Translations under genes and position numbers: made by a program
Part shown: piece after piece, positions 1-8,292 of the stretch
How positions within the stretch are numbered: the first letter of the stretch is position 1
Layout: each line of letters starts with the position of its first letter
Assembly (NCBI RefSeq): GCF_001904615.1
Contig: NZ_MRBY01000020.1
Coordinates: forward strand, 846-64,845
Origin: [Limnothrix rosea] IAM M-220
GTDB lineage: Bacteria > Cyanobacteriota > Cyanobacteriia > Cyanobacteriales > MRBY01
Reading direction: 5' to 3'
Length of the DNA: 64,000 bases
Notes under the pieces: model-generated
The model's input: only the letters and a program-made list of their open reading frames with translations
Told to the model about the DNA's origin: nothing
The model's database searches: none

Positions 1-127
1 AAATCCACAGGAGTCGTTAATCAACTTTTATCAACAGCATGCCAAGCTGTTAGGCTTAATTAAAACCAAACGAAAAAGGCATCGTCAAATCGATGCCCGA
101 CTAACAGAAATATGGGGGCTGACATGA
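1..127 (+). CDS. 3' end of an unrecognised protein (partial)
   Basis: A reading frame is open from the first bases of the window (codon 1 at base 2) to a TGA at 125-127, giving 41 residues. The tail is basic and helical looking (IKTKRKRHRQIDARLTEIW). The start lies outside the window, so length and family cannot be judged. It is followed by decayed mobile DNA, so it may itself be part of an accessory gene. I do not recognise the family. Confidence 0.4.
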   Translation, partial: NPQESLINFYQQHAKLLGLIKTKRKRHRQIDARLTEIWGLT

Positions 128-540
128 TTGCTCAGATGCTTAAGTTGAAGCCAATGCTCGTAATGTCTCTATTGTCAGGTCGCAGGGCATTTTGATAAAC
201 TCCTCTACTTTACCCCTTTCCTGTCTTTTATTTTGATGCGATTACCCTGATATGCATAACAATTTATGGGATTCTACTAGTACGTTAAATTGATAAAATT
301 TAATATTTCTTTTTTTGTTCCCCTGATTTGTTCGATATGTTTCATTAACAAATCTTATGTATAGTGTTGTTGGGGTGCTTGAAAGGTAGTAAGAAATGAA
401 AAAATGTAGTGTTAAATAAGAAATACTATTGCAAGTAACTGGAGCTGTGACAACTTTCACTTCTCGGCAGGTATTATTGCAGGATTTTTTTTGCGTGTCT
501 AGAAATGAAAGCTGCTAGGGAATGTATTGTCAGATATTTT
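128..540. other. Gene-free AT-rich stretch
   Basis: No convincing coding frame on either strand. The 72-codon minus-strand frame at 242-460 has no recognisable features and low-complexity AT-rich content. The stretch probably contained the lost 5' half of the Uma2 gene whose 3' half survives from 541 on, but I can see no alignable remnant. Confidence 0.5.
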
Positions 541-700
541 TTTGATCTACTCGGACTGGGCAATTGAAATTTTTTCACGAGAGCAAGGCTTGAACCGAGC
601 GAGCAAAATATTTTGTATTGTCTAGAAAATGGTTGTCAATTAGGTTGGCTCATTGATCTGGGAGATCGCCAAATTCTTGCTTTTTAACCAAACAAATAAC

Positions 701-730
701 ACCAAATCCGATAAGTAGAGTCTGCAAATA
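701..730 (+). repeat. IS630 left terminal inverted repeat
   Basis: Thirty bases beginning ACCAAATCCGATAAGTAGAG. The reverse complement of 1497-1526 matches it with five mismatches. Confidence 0.75.
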
Positions 731-759
731 GAATAAAAGGGTAGAGTTTGAGAGAATTC

Positions 760-1486
760 ATGCCGAGACAAGCAAAACTCGCTGAGTATCTAAGTCCAAA
801 AAAACTGAAGGAAAAGTATCTTACAGGAGAAGATCGGGTGGAGAGACGTCGATACCAATTGCTATGGTTATTGAGCCAAAGTTGGACGATTAAAAAAGCC
901 GCTCAAGCAGTAGGCATCAGTTATGACTAGGGTCAAAAAATTGTGCGTGCCTACAATAAAGAAGGAGGCAGGGGAGATACGTCATCGGCGTCGAGAGATT
1001 ATCCCTCCAGGCAAACCGGAACTATTAGACAAAGAACAACAGGCAAAATTAAAACAATGTTTGCAAGCATCACCAGAAGATGGGGGTATCTGGACAGGAC
1101 CGAAGGTAGCTCAATGGATAGCCAGAGAAACAGGCAGAGAGAAAGTCTGGCCCCAAAGAAAAGAGGATGGGATTACCTCAAGAGGGTTAGGCTTCAGCTG
1201 AAAGCGACCGAGGCCAAGCCATGTCAAAGCAGACAAAGAAGCCCAAGCCAGTTTTAAGGGTGACATCCAGCAAAAAGAGGGCGTAGAACTGTTATTTTTA
1301 CCCGCTTATTCTCCAGAACTACCGCTAGCAGAACGATTATGGTCGTTAGTGGATGAGCCCATTGTGAATCAGGCACCTCACTCTTTGGACTGTTTAGAGG
1401 AGATTATTGCCCAACGTTGTTGTGTTTTCGGTGAACAATTTAAAAGGCAGATTCGACAACTCACAAACTATTCTTGGTGGCCATAG
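760..1486 (+). pseudogene. IS630 transposase relic
   Basis: Starts MPRQAKLAEYLSPKKL, the usual opening of cyanobacterial IS630 transposases, and runs through a helix-turn-helix region (WTIKKAAQAVGISYD). A TAG stop follows at 928-930. The homology then continues in another frame (EIIPPGKPELLDKEQQ, GGIWTGPKVAQWIARETG), shifts again after about 1160, and resumes with LFLPAYSPELPLAERLW, which is the end of the DDE domain, finishing at TAG 1484-1486. The part encoding the first catalytic Asp residues is deleted. At least three lesions, so it is not functional. Confidence 0.85.
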
Positions 1487-1496
1487 ACAAGAGTCA

Positions 1497-1526
1497 TATT
1501 TTCTGACTCTACATAACGGTTTTGGT
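1497..1526 (-). repeat. IS630 right terminal inverted repeat
   Basis: Reverse complement begins ACCAAAACCGTTATGTAGAG and pairs with the left end at 701-730. Confidence 0.75.
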
Positions 1527-1712
1527 ATAACCTCAACTTTTTTTATAGGATGATGAGTTGATTTTTTTATCGAACATCACTTTGAAGATTTCTATTGGTG
1601 AGGTTTTTGTTTGGCTCAAAATGTCTTAAACATTTGTGCGTTACGCTGCGCCCACAGATCTTATAGGTTGTTTAAGGGTAACGAAGTAGGAGGGCGATCG
1701 CCTCTTTTTTTA

Positions 1713-3533
1713 TTATGGATTTTGCCCACCAACTACTGTGTATAGTTGCATTGCTTTGTCCCGCCCTCGAATGGCCATATTCCCTAAACTTTTAGTGGTG
1801 TAGTGGTTTTGAATGAGCTGAAATGTTGCTTGGCTCAGTATGATATTAAAAGGATAATCGCCTTTTTTAGAGATGGTTTTATTTAAGGATTCGAGGCGAG
1901 AAGAGGTGTTGACCGTATCGCCCACAACGGAATAACTGAGTCGCTCTTGTCCACCAACTGTTCCCGCCACCACTTTGCCTGTGTGGATACCCACGCCAAT
2001 TTCAATTTGGGGTAATCCTTTGGCTGCAAGGGATTTGTTAAGGGGTTTTAGTTTGTCGTGCATTTCTAGGCTGGCGGCGATCGCCGCGATCGCGTCCCTT
2101 TGAATTTCCGCTTTCGTCTCACGGGCGAAGGGCACACCAAACACCGCCATAATGCCATCGCCAATATACTTATCGACAATGCCACCGTGGTTAATAATGC
2201 ACAAAGTCATTTCGTGGAGATATTCATTGAGCCAGGGTAAAAGTTCCTCTGGGGGAAAATGCTCAGAAATTTTAGTAAAGCCGCGAATGTCACTAAATAA
2301 AACCGTTGCCGTCAGCTCTTGGGGTTCTAGTTGTCCTTGGCTAAAAATTTCCGCTTTGCGCTGCCAAATCACTGCGGCCATCTCCGGCGACACGTGGCGG
2401 GCAAACAAATTCATGAGTTCTTGTTTTTCGTATTGCTCATAAAATTGTAGGGCGATCGCCGCCAGCAAAATGGTTCCTAAAGGGGCAATTTCTGGGAGTA
2501 AAAGCTGAGCATATACCAGACTCAATAAACCGACAGTCCACCAACCCACAAATGCCAAAGTGAGGAACAGTAACCTGCCCCGTAAGTTTAGGGGCGTGAG
2601 AATAAACATCGTTGCTGGAGCGATAAGCAAAAGAGCCACCAATGTCAAAATATGGGGCGATCGCCGCAGAAAAGAATCCGTTAAAAAATTGTCCAACATC
2701 ACCGCATGGAAATACACCGCCGAAGCAGGGGGGGTCAGCTCAAAGGGCGTTTGTAGCGGGTCAAAACCCGTTGCAGTAATGCCAATCAGGACAAGCTTAT
2801 TCGCGAAAATATCTGGATCAAGATTGCCGCTTGCCACATCACTAAAGGAATAGGTCGGAAAATCCGCGCTGGGACGTTTCCAATTGAGTGTGTGGTGTTG
2901 TTCTTTTCCTTGGGCGACTGGCTCTGGTATGTCAAAAAAAATGCGTTCGAGTTCTTCGTCTGGCGCGGAGAGCGTTAAATCGAGAGTGTCTTGGTAAATC
3001 TCCAACATCGCCACACTAAGGGAGGGAAAATCACCAATGTAGGAAATGCCTTTACGGATGATGCTATCCGGATCGGGACGCGCCACAATATGCCCTAATT
3101 TTGCCACTGCCGTAAATTCTGGTAACACCTCAATCGGTTCTAAATCTTTACGAATAGCTTGGGCGATCGCCACATTTCCCCCAAACATCATCTCCTCAGC
3201 GAGGACCGCATCATGCTCCGTCGGCTCACTGAAAATAACATCAAAACCAATGGCAGCCGGCGGCGCAAAGGAAAGCTGAGTCAGGAGGTCTATGTAATAA
3301 CTGCGTTCCCACGGAAAGCGGCCATAGGCTTCAATACTCGCCTCATCAATGGCAATCACCACCACACGCTCATCCCACTGCTTTTCTGGGAAAACTGGCA
3401 AATTCTGGGATCGCATCAGGGTATTATAAGCCGCCCGCTCCAAGGTTTCCCAAGCCCCCACTTGCCACAGCACCGCACAGCCAAGTCCCACCAGACCGCC
3501 GAGCCATGCCCAAGGTTTAACCGGCAAATTCAT
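1713..3533 (-). CDS. CHASE2-domain class III adenylate/guanylate cyclase
   Basis: About 606 aa. A short N-terminal membrane segment is followed by a CHASE2 extracytoplasmic sensor domain (roughly residues 20-310, with the typical VVVIAIDEASIEAYGRFPW opening). Next come three closely spaced membrane helices (about 315-385) and a class III cyclase domain (about 400-590). Catalytic features are visible: a metal-binding Asp in LFSDIRGFT, Lys and Asp in VDKYIGDGIMAVFG, and the transition-state Asn/Arg in VVGDTVNTSSRLES. The Lys and the Asp of VGDTVN favour ATP, so cAMP is the likely product (inference). I chose ATG at 3533; the longer frame starts with GTG at 3572, deep in the upstream gene. It overlaps the FecR-type gene by 17 bases, so the two are probably translationally coupled. 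Confidence 0.9.
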   Translation of the reverse strand: MNLPVKPWAWLGGLVGLGCAVLWQVGAWETLERAAYNTLMRSQNLPVFPEKQWDERVVVIAIDEASIEAYGRFPWERSYYIDLLTQLSFAPPAAIGFDVIFSEPTEHDAVLAEEMMFGGNVAIAQAIRKDLEPIEVLPEFTAVAKLGHIVARPDPDSIIRKGISYIGDFPSLSVAMLEIYQDTLDLTLSAPDEELERIFFDIPEPVAQGKEQHHTLNWKRPSADFPTYSFSDVASGNLDPDIFANKLVLIGITATGFDPLQTPFELTPPASAVYFHAVMLDNFLTDSFLRRSPHILTLVALLLIAPATMFILTPLNLRGRLLFLTLAFVGWWTVGLLSLVYAQLLLPEIAPLGTILLAAIALQFYEQYEKQELMNLFARHVSPEMAAVIWQRKAEIFSQGQLEPQELTATVLFSDIRGFTKISEHFPPEELLPWLNEYLHEMTLCIINHGGIVDKYIGDGIMAVFGVPFARETKAEIQRDAIAAIAASLEMHDKLKPLNKSLAAKGLPQIEIGVGIHTGKVVAGTVGGQERLSYSVVGDTVNTSSRLESLNKTISKKGDYPFNIILSQATFQLIQNHYTTKSLGNMAIRGRDKAMQLYTVVGGQNP

Positions 3534-4416
3534 CGTCTTCACCACGCAGTTTAATTGGGAAACCTGCTTCACGAATGAGGGTATAGGTTGTTTTCGTTGA
3601 GCCTAGGGGCGACAAAATACGGAAGGTCGTTAATCCTCGTGGTAGGCGATCATAGTTCACCTGAAATGTGCCATTTTCAGCCACTTGCACTTGCTCACCA
3701 TCGACCCAAACAAAATTAAAGGGATCGACTTGTCCGGTCATTTCCCACACCCCATTGGCATTAAGGCGGGCACGGGATATCTCCATATCGAGGTTTTCGG
3801 TAAATCGCACGGGTTGTGTCGGTGCTTCCCCTTGCACCACGATGGTGGCATAGCCTGCTTTCACTTCGACGCTTTCACCTGCATCTTGGCCGCTAACTTC
3901 GACCATCCCTTTATCGGTAAGTACATTGGTTTGTCCATTATCAGCTACGGCTACGCCAAACTCTGTGCCTCGCACCCCCGCAATTCCGGCTGGGGTTTTG
4001 ACTTCTAGGCGAGATTGGGGATTGCTAAAGGGTCGAACATTAACGCGTACTTGTCCCTTTGTTACTTCGATGACTGTGACCTTACCGCCATTACTGGTGG
4101 TGTTGAATTCTTTAATTAAAAAACTCGTTTGGGCGGCGACACTGATGCTGCCAATCCCTTCATCAAGGGCTAAAACTGCACTGGAACGCGATCCTGTTGA
4201 TAATCCCTCTCCAACGCGGGTTAGGCGATCGCCATTTTTTGCACGGGTAAAGGAATTCCGAAAGGTGACATTCCCAATAGTCCGGCGTACTTCCATACTG
4301 CGGGAACTGGTTTGGGCGATCGCCGCCCTTGGTAAGGTAAGCGTTGATATTGCTGGAAAGCCAGCCAAACACAAGACACTGAAGAGTATTGTGGGTAGAT
4401 TTCGGGGGAATTTCAT
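3517..4416 (-). CDS. FecR-domain exported protein
   Basis: 299 aa with an N-terminal signal peptide (hydrophobic run LFSVLCLAGFPAISTLTL, probable cleavage after AIA near residue 34). A FecR-like beta domain spans about residues 60-190 (landmarks SRSSAVLALDEGIGSISVAAQ and TPAGIAGVRGTEFGVAV), with a C-terminal beta-rich extension. In cyanobacteria such proteins often sit directly before CHASE2 sensor genes; here the stop lies inside the start region of the CHASE2 cyclase. A periplasmic partner or ligand-binding role for the cyclase is an inference from context. There is no TonB-dependent receptor or FecI-type sigma factor nearby, so iron signalling is not implied. Confidence 0.85.
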   Translation of the reverse strand: MKFPRNLPTILFSVLCLAGFPAISTLTLPRAAIAQTSSRSMEVRRTIGNVTFRNSFTRAKNGDRLTRVGEGLSTGSRSSAVLALDEGIGSISVAAQTSFLIKEFNTTSNGGKVTVIEVTKGQVRVNVRPFSNPQSRLEVKTPAGIAGVRGTEFGVAVADNGQTNVLTDKGMVEVSGQDAGESVEVKAGYATIVVQGEAPTQPVRFTENLDMEISRARLNANGVWEMTGQVDPFNFVWVDGEQVQVAENGTFQVNYDRLPRGLTTFRILSPLGSTKTTYTLIREAGFPIKLRGEDDEFAG

Positions 4417-4533
4417 GAATCCATGGAATTTGGGGACTTAATCAACCCATTCACTACTCCTATAGTAAAACCGATAGATTACGTAAAAATACGCAAAATG
4501 TCTTAAATTTCCCGTGAAAAGTTTAAAGAAATA

Positions 4534-4570
4534 GAAAAATCCCCACAGCCCTTAGCCGTTGAGGATTTTC
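4534..4570 (-). terminator. Probable intrinsic terminator after hemJ
   Basis: On the minus strand AAAATCC pairs with GGATTTT across about 20 bases, followed by a T-rich stretch (TTCTATTTCTTT). It lies between the hemJ stop and the next minus-strand gene, so it separates hemJ from the FecR/cyclase unit. The tract is not a clean T run, hence moderate confidence. Confidence 0.5.
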
Positions 4571-4609
4571 TAAAAAAACCATGTGAAATAAGAGTGCTAG
4601 GCGATCGCC

Positions 4610-5233
4610 CTAGGAGTTGGAAACCAATTCTGTGGCAACTTGAGATTGGGCTTGGCGCAGTTTTTCTTGATCATGGCGGCGTTTCTTGGCGTAGAGCTGA
4701 ATAGCCGCCGCCATAAAGACAATCAGAGCCAAAATTAGACCACCAGTCCAGTTGAGGGGCAAACTATTTTTAAAGACTGCCAACATCACAATGGTGACAA
4801 GGAGCAATGTCGGAGCCTCATTGAGCGCGCGAAATTGCTGGCCAGTCCATTCACATTCGCCAGCTTCCAGCTTTTTCATGATGCGGCCACAGTAGAAGTG
4901 ATACACCAAAAGCAATGCCACAAGGGCTAGTTTGGCATGGAGCCACCAAGATTTTAGTACAGCGGGTTCGGTAGAAATAACGGCGATCGCCATGGCGACT
5001 GTCACATACATCCCCGGCTGGGTAATGATGTTATACAGACGCTTTTCCATCAGTTCATACTGCTTCTTGAGGATGCCCTTAGCCGGTTCCGGCTCCTTTT
5101 CCGCTTCCGCGTGGTAGACAAATAACCGCACTAAATAAAAAAGCCCAGCGAACCAGACCACGACACCGATAATGTGAAAAGCCTTAAACCAAAAATAGGC
5201 TTGGGGGGCGATATCTGACCAAAACTGTGCCAT
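4610..5233 (-). CDS. hemJ: Protoporphyrinogen IX oxidase, HemJ type
   Basis: 207 aa, four or five membrane helices, a typical length for HemJ (UPF0093/CopD-like superfamily). Family landmarks are FWFKAFHIIGVVVWFAGLFYLVRLFVY near the N-terminus (with the conserved haem-binding His), the RLYNIITQPGM segment, WLHAKLALVALLLVYH, and RALNEAPTLLL. HemJ converts protoporphyrinogen IX to protoporphyrin IX, the last step before haem and chlorophyll branch; it is the usual form in cyanobacteria lacking HemG/HemY. It acts in the cytoplasmic or thylakoid membrane. The C-terminus is charged and cytoplasmic-looking. The next minus-strand gene upstream ends about 100 bases away. Confidence 0.9.
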   Translation of the reverse strand: MAQFWSDIAPQAYFWFKAFHIIGVVVWFAGLFYLVRLFVYHAEAEKEPEPAKGILKKQYELMEKRLYNIITQPGMYVTVAMAIAVISTEPAVLKSWWLHAKLALVALLLVYHFYCGRIMKKLEAGECEWTGQQFRALNEAPTLLLVTIVMLAVFKNSLPLNWTGGLILALIVFMAAAIQLYAKKRRHDQEKLRQAQSQVATELVSNS

Positions 5234-5329
5234 AGCAAGTCTTTAATCTCTTTCAATAAAATTTTTTATAGTTCTAGCCAGTGTAAAAGGGTGGGGGGAG
5301 CGATCGCCAGAATTTCGTCGAAGTTGCAA

Positions 5330-6040
5330 CTAAATGTTAAATTTCGCGTTACTACCCGACCAAATATTTGAGCCCATTTCCCCAAAAACAATCCCAGCAT
5401 CATCCAATGCAGACATCGTTTGGCCATTGATGGCCACCGCCCAATTTTGCCAATGTTCCTCACCGATACAGCCTGCTTGGAATAAAACATGGTCAGGATG
5501 ATGGTCACTCCAGCCCAATAAAATAGCATGGGTATAATCGACTACGGCACTGGGAGATAGGGTAAAAGTCTCCTTTGTTTCACTATCCCAAATCACGCCA
5601 TAGTCACTAACATCAGAACTCCCTAAAAATCCCTCAAACTGTCGTGCGAGCAATTTTTTGCCATCGGCTGACCACGACACCGGCATAATCAGCGAAATGA
5701 TTCCCGGTGCATCAACAATGTCTTCCTGTTGGAAAGGATGGGGAGCAAGGGGCGATCGCGCGATCACCGTATTCAGCACACCCGTTTGGAGATTTTCAAT
5801 AAATAAAGTACTGGTCACCCGACCCTCGTACATAGCAGCTTTGAGATCAAGGCGCACCCGACAGTAGGCGGCAAATAACCTATGGGGATCATATAGAGAG
5901 GGGCTACGGTAAAGCTCTTTTCCGGGATGTTTACCCCTGCTGACAGCCCCTTGGGTATCAAGGATCCATTGCCACGGCAGCGGAAAAGGACTATTGAGCG
6001 GATCGCGAACAAGGTCAGGCGAAGAAGCAGAAATGGACAT
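5330..6040 (-). CDS. Conserved hypothetical protein, beta-rich
   Basis: 236 aa, soluble, no signal peptide. Segments such as STLFIENLQTGVLN, PVSWSADGKKLLARQ and YGVIWDSETKETFTL look like WD40/TolB-type beta-strand repeats, which suggests part of a propeller; this is my reading of the pattern, not an identified family. ATG start at 6040, divergent from the OmpA-like gene at 6201, leaving about 160 bases for two promoters. The gene is followed at about 100 bases by hemJ on the same strand. I do not recognise a specific function. Confidence 0.65.
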   Translation of the reverse strand: MSISASSPDLVRDPLNSPFPLPWQWILDTQGAVSRGKHPGKELYRSPSLYDPHRLFAAYCRVRLDLKAAMYEGRVTSTLFIENLQTGVLNTVIARSPLAPHPFQQEDIVDAPGIISLIMPVSWSADGKKLLARQFEGFLGSSDVSDYGVIWDSETKETFTLSPSAVVDYTHAILLGWSDHHPDHVLFQAGCIGEEHWQNWAVAINGQTMSALDDAGIVFGEMGSNIWSGSNAKFNI

Positions 6041-6200
6041 GGTACAAAGTCAGCAGAAATTATGTGCAGAACTGTCTCGGTAAGATGCAAAAACTCGCAA
6101 AGAGAATTGTGGGGGAATTTCCCGTGGGCATTACAATGGCGATAACTTATTAATTCCCCGATGTTTCGTTGCCCGTTACATTTAGTACTTTTGTAATACT

Positions 6201-7004
6201 GTGAGTTCATCTTCGTCCCAACCCCAAGCTCAGTCAACGGTTCGCCGTCCTTCCGTAACAAAATGGATCATCGTCTTTATATTGCGTATTGTTGTGCTGT
6301 CAGGTTTTGCCGCCGGGGCGATCGCCCTAGGGTTGTTGGCAGGACATTTAACGCCGACGAATAATCCCCAAAAACCACTTTTCTTGAGGCTATTTCAGGG
6401 TTCCGCCAGTTTTACGGATCTTGCTGAACCAGAACTTAATCAAACAGTGGCAACCCTTGGGGAAGAGGAGCGGGCGGCAATTGAAGAAGAGATCGCGGGT
6501 ATTCAAGCGCAATTGCAGGTTTTGACGACCCGTACCCAGAAGCTGGAAGCAGAGCTAGAAATCGGTACACAGAATGGTAATCTTGCCAGTCGTCTAGGGA
6601 ATTTAACGGAATTACTCGCCGCCGACCCAGAGGACTTTTCTGCCACCGAAGCCACCGCAACGACTCCTAGTAATGATCTAAAAATCACCTTACCCAGCAA
6701 TGTTTTGTTTAACGATAGTGGTCAACTGTCCACCGAAGCTGAAGAAATCCTTGGGGCGATCGCCATCGATTTACAACAAACCCGACTAAACACCATTAAA
6801 ATTGCGGGTCATAGTTTCCCGGAAAATGCCGAGCAAGCCGAAGCTCTCTCTTTCCAGCAAGCACAAGCAGTAAAGGTTTTTCTAGACGCTCAAATTGATG
6901 GTAATTATCGCTGGTTAGTGGTGGGTTATGGCGACAGCCAACCCCTCGCTGCCGATGATCAAAATGCAAATCAACGGATTGAGATTACCACTCAAGCAGA
7001 TTAA
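6201..7004 (+). CDS. OmpA/MotB C-terminal-domain membrane protein
   Basis: 267 aa, GTG start (SSSSSQPQAQSTV). A single membrane helix at about residues 22-47 follows a short basic cytoplasmic tail. A coiled-coil-prone segment (about 85-135, EEERAAIEEEIAGIQAQLQ) precedes an OmpA-like domain (about 160-265) with beta strand VLFNDSGQLSTEAEEIL, helix AEALSFQQAQAVKVFL, and ANQRIEI near the end in place of the usual NRRVEI. Such domains bind peptidoglycan, so the protein probably links inner membrane and cell wall. The canonical LS-x-x-RA motif reads LSFQQA, so binding strength is uncertain. It stands alone on the plus strand. Confidence 0.8.
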   Translation: MSSSSSQPQAQSTVRRPSVTKWIIVFILRIVVLSGFAAGAIALGLLAGHLTPTNNPQKPLFLRLFQGSASFTDLAEPELNQTVATLGEEERAAIEEEIAGIQAQLQVLTTRTQKLEAELEIGTQNGNLASRLGNLTELLAADPEDFSATEATATTPSNDLKITLPSNVLFNDSGQLSTEAEEILGAIAIDLQQTRLNTIKIAGHSFPENAEQAEALSFQQAQAVKVFLDAQIDGNYRWLVVGYGDSQPLAADDQNANQRIEITTQAD

Positions 7005-7320
7005 GGTTAGCGAGAAAGTTAGTCACTGTCAGAATTTAAGTGTTTCTACAAGGGTGAAGAACGGGCAAGTCTTGATCGCTTGTTACTCAGATGTCCGCAT
7101 TTCTATTAGAGGCTCGATGAACCAGCCTAATTGGCAAGCAACCATTTTCTAAACAGGACAAAATATTACCTGTTACTCGGAGTGATGGGGCGATCGCCAA
7201 AACTACAGCGCAACTGTTAGAAAGGCATAAGCAATCTGAGCATCTTCGGTAACAGCATTAATCTGATTACATAACTTCAGTTGCAAACGGCTATATTTTC
7301 CTTTGAACATAATTTTAACA
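7005..7320. other. Intergenic, no feature seen
   Basis: Holds one HIP1 palindrome near 7190 and no supportable coding frame. It marks the border between HIP1-bearing chromosome and the HIP1-free restriction-modification pair. Confidence 0.5.
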
Positions 7321-8289
7321 CTAGATTTTGATTGTTTGACTAGTGAATGGAGCAAGATCAAACAGAGTCTGAGAATATTTTTGGTAATCTCCCAAGCCTA
7401 TATATTCCAAGATTGCTGATGCAACAAACTGTGCTAAGTTCACAGGAACAGCATTACCGATCATTTGCTCTAAGCTCGTTTTTGTTCCTTCAAATTGAAA
7501 TTGTTTGGGAAAAGTTTGAATATAAGAGCGTTCAATAGTTGTTAAGGGACGAATCTGATCAAGTTTTGCATTAGCAGGATCGCCATGGTGTTTGGAGTAA
7601 CCTTTGGGGACAGGTCGGTTGACACCTCGAACTGTAGGACTAGGCTCATTTATAGAAAAAATACCTCGTCTGCTGTAGTTCCTTGGGTGACGATAGTAGT
7701 ATTCAAGCTGTAAAGAATCACCTAAATATTCTTTGACTGTCATGGGTTTCTTAGATCGCTTACTTTCCAGAATTGGATTTAATTGAGAGTGTTTTCCATT
7801 TAACTCTCCAATTAAAAAAAATCGTTTTCTAGCTTGAGGAACTCCATAATATGAAGCATCTAAAACTATTTGAGAAAGCCCATAGTTTGCTTCTATTAGT
7901 TCTCGTATAATGTCATTTAAAATACGACTTTTTTTGATACGCGCAACATTTTCCATCACAAACCATTTGGGTCTATAAGCTAGAAGGATATTACTGAAAT
8001 GATAGGTTAAATCTGCTCTTCCTAATGACTCATCTCGCTTACCAGCAGAAGAAAAATCCTGACACGGAGGACCACCAATAATCATATCTGGAGAATATTG
8101 ACTAATTATTTCTAGGCAGCCTATTTCATCACGAAGATCATGTAGATAACATGGGTGCTGAAAATTCTTTTTATAAATATCAACTGCTTTGTCCCAGTGA
8201 TCAACTGCGGCAACTATATCTATGCCTGCTTGTTGAAAGCCAAGGCTCATGCCACCGCAACCGCAAAATAAGTCAACACATTGCATCAT
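7321..8289 (-). CDS. Type II DNA (cytosine-5) methyltransferase
   Basis: 322 aa with the ordered motifs of C5-methyltransferases: I (VDLFCGCGGMSLGF), IV with catalytic Cys76 (GGPPCQDFS), VI (MENVARI), VIII (PQARKRFFLIG), a target-recognition stretch, and X (GNAVPVNLA). It should methylate the 5-carbon of cytosine in the site cut by the partner enzyme. It lies 3 bases downstream of the endonuclease gene; two tandem ATG codons (8289 and 8286) are possible starts. No HIP1 site occurs in the gene and the composition is more AT-rich than the flanks, which suggests transfer. The partner's family predicts specificity near GRCGYC; that is inference. Confidence 0.93.
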   Translation of the reverse strand: MMQCVDLFCGCGGMSLGFQQAGIDIVAAVDHWDKAVDIYKKNFQHPCYLHDLRDEIGCLEIISQYSPDMIIGGPPCQDFSSAGKRDESLGRADLTYHFSNILLAYRPKWFVMENVARIKKSRILNDIIRELIEANYGLSQIVLDASYYGVPQARKRFFLIGELNGKHSQLNPILESKRSKKPMTVKEYLGDSLQLEYYYRHPRNYSRRGIFSINEPSPTVRGVNRPVPKGYSKHHGDPANAKLDQIRPLTTIERSYIQTFPKQFQFEGTKTSLEQMIGNAVPVNLAQFVASAILEYIGLGDYQKYSQTLFDLAPFTSQTIKI

Positions 8290-8292
8290 CTA

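Larger units (their letters stand above)
699..1527 (+). mobile_element. Decayed IS630-family insertion sequence
   Basis: Imperfect terminal inverted repeats lie at 701-730 and 1497-1526, matching at 25 of 30 positions (shared core GTAGAGTC). They bracket a broken IS630 transposase. TA dinucleotides at 697-698 and 1528-1529 fit the TA target duplication of IS630 elements. Removing the element plus one TA restores a Uma2 reading frame across the junction. The exact outer ends are uncertain by one or two bases. The element is too degraded to transpose by itself. Confidence 0.8.
541..1629 (+). pseudogene. Uma2-family gene relic, split by an IS630 element
   Basis: The 3' half of a Uma2 (DUF820, PD-(D/E)XK-like) gene is readable in pieces. 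One frame gives SDWAIEIFSREQGLNRASK. After a frameshift near 600 another gives NILYCLENGCQLGWLID up to a TAA at 685-687. Beyond the IS630 insertion the frame resumes at 1530 with PQLFL, stop, DDELIFL and ends ISIGEVFVWLKMS, TAA at 1627-1629. The same landmarks occur in the intact Uma2 protein at 46392-46955 (WTIEILSP, NILHCLDSGTELGWLID, LTVGEIFGWLKG). The 5' half is gone. Removing 699-1529 joins PNK to PQLFL in one frame, so the insertion came into a recognisable gene. In-frame TAA/TAG codons show later decay. Confidence 0.8.
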
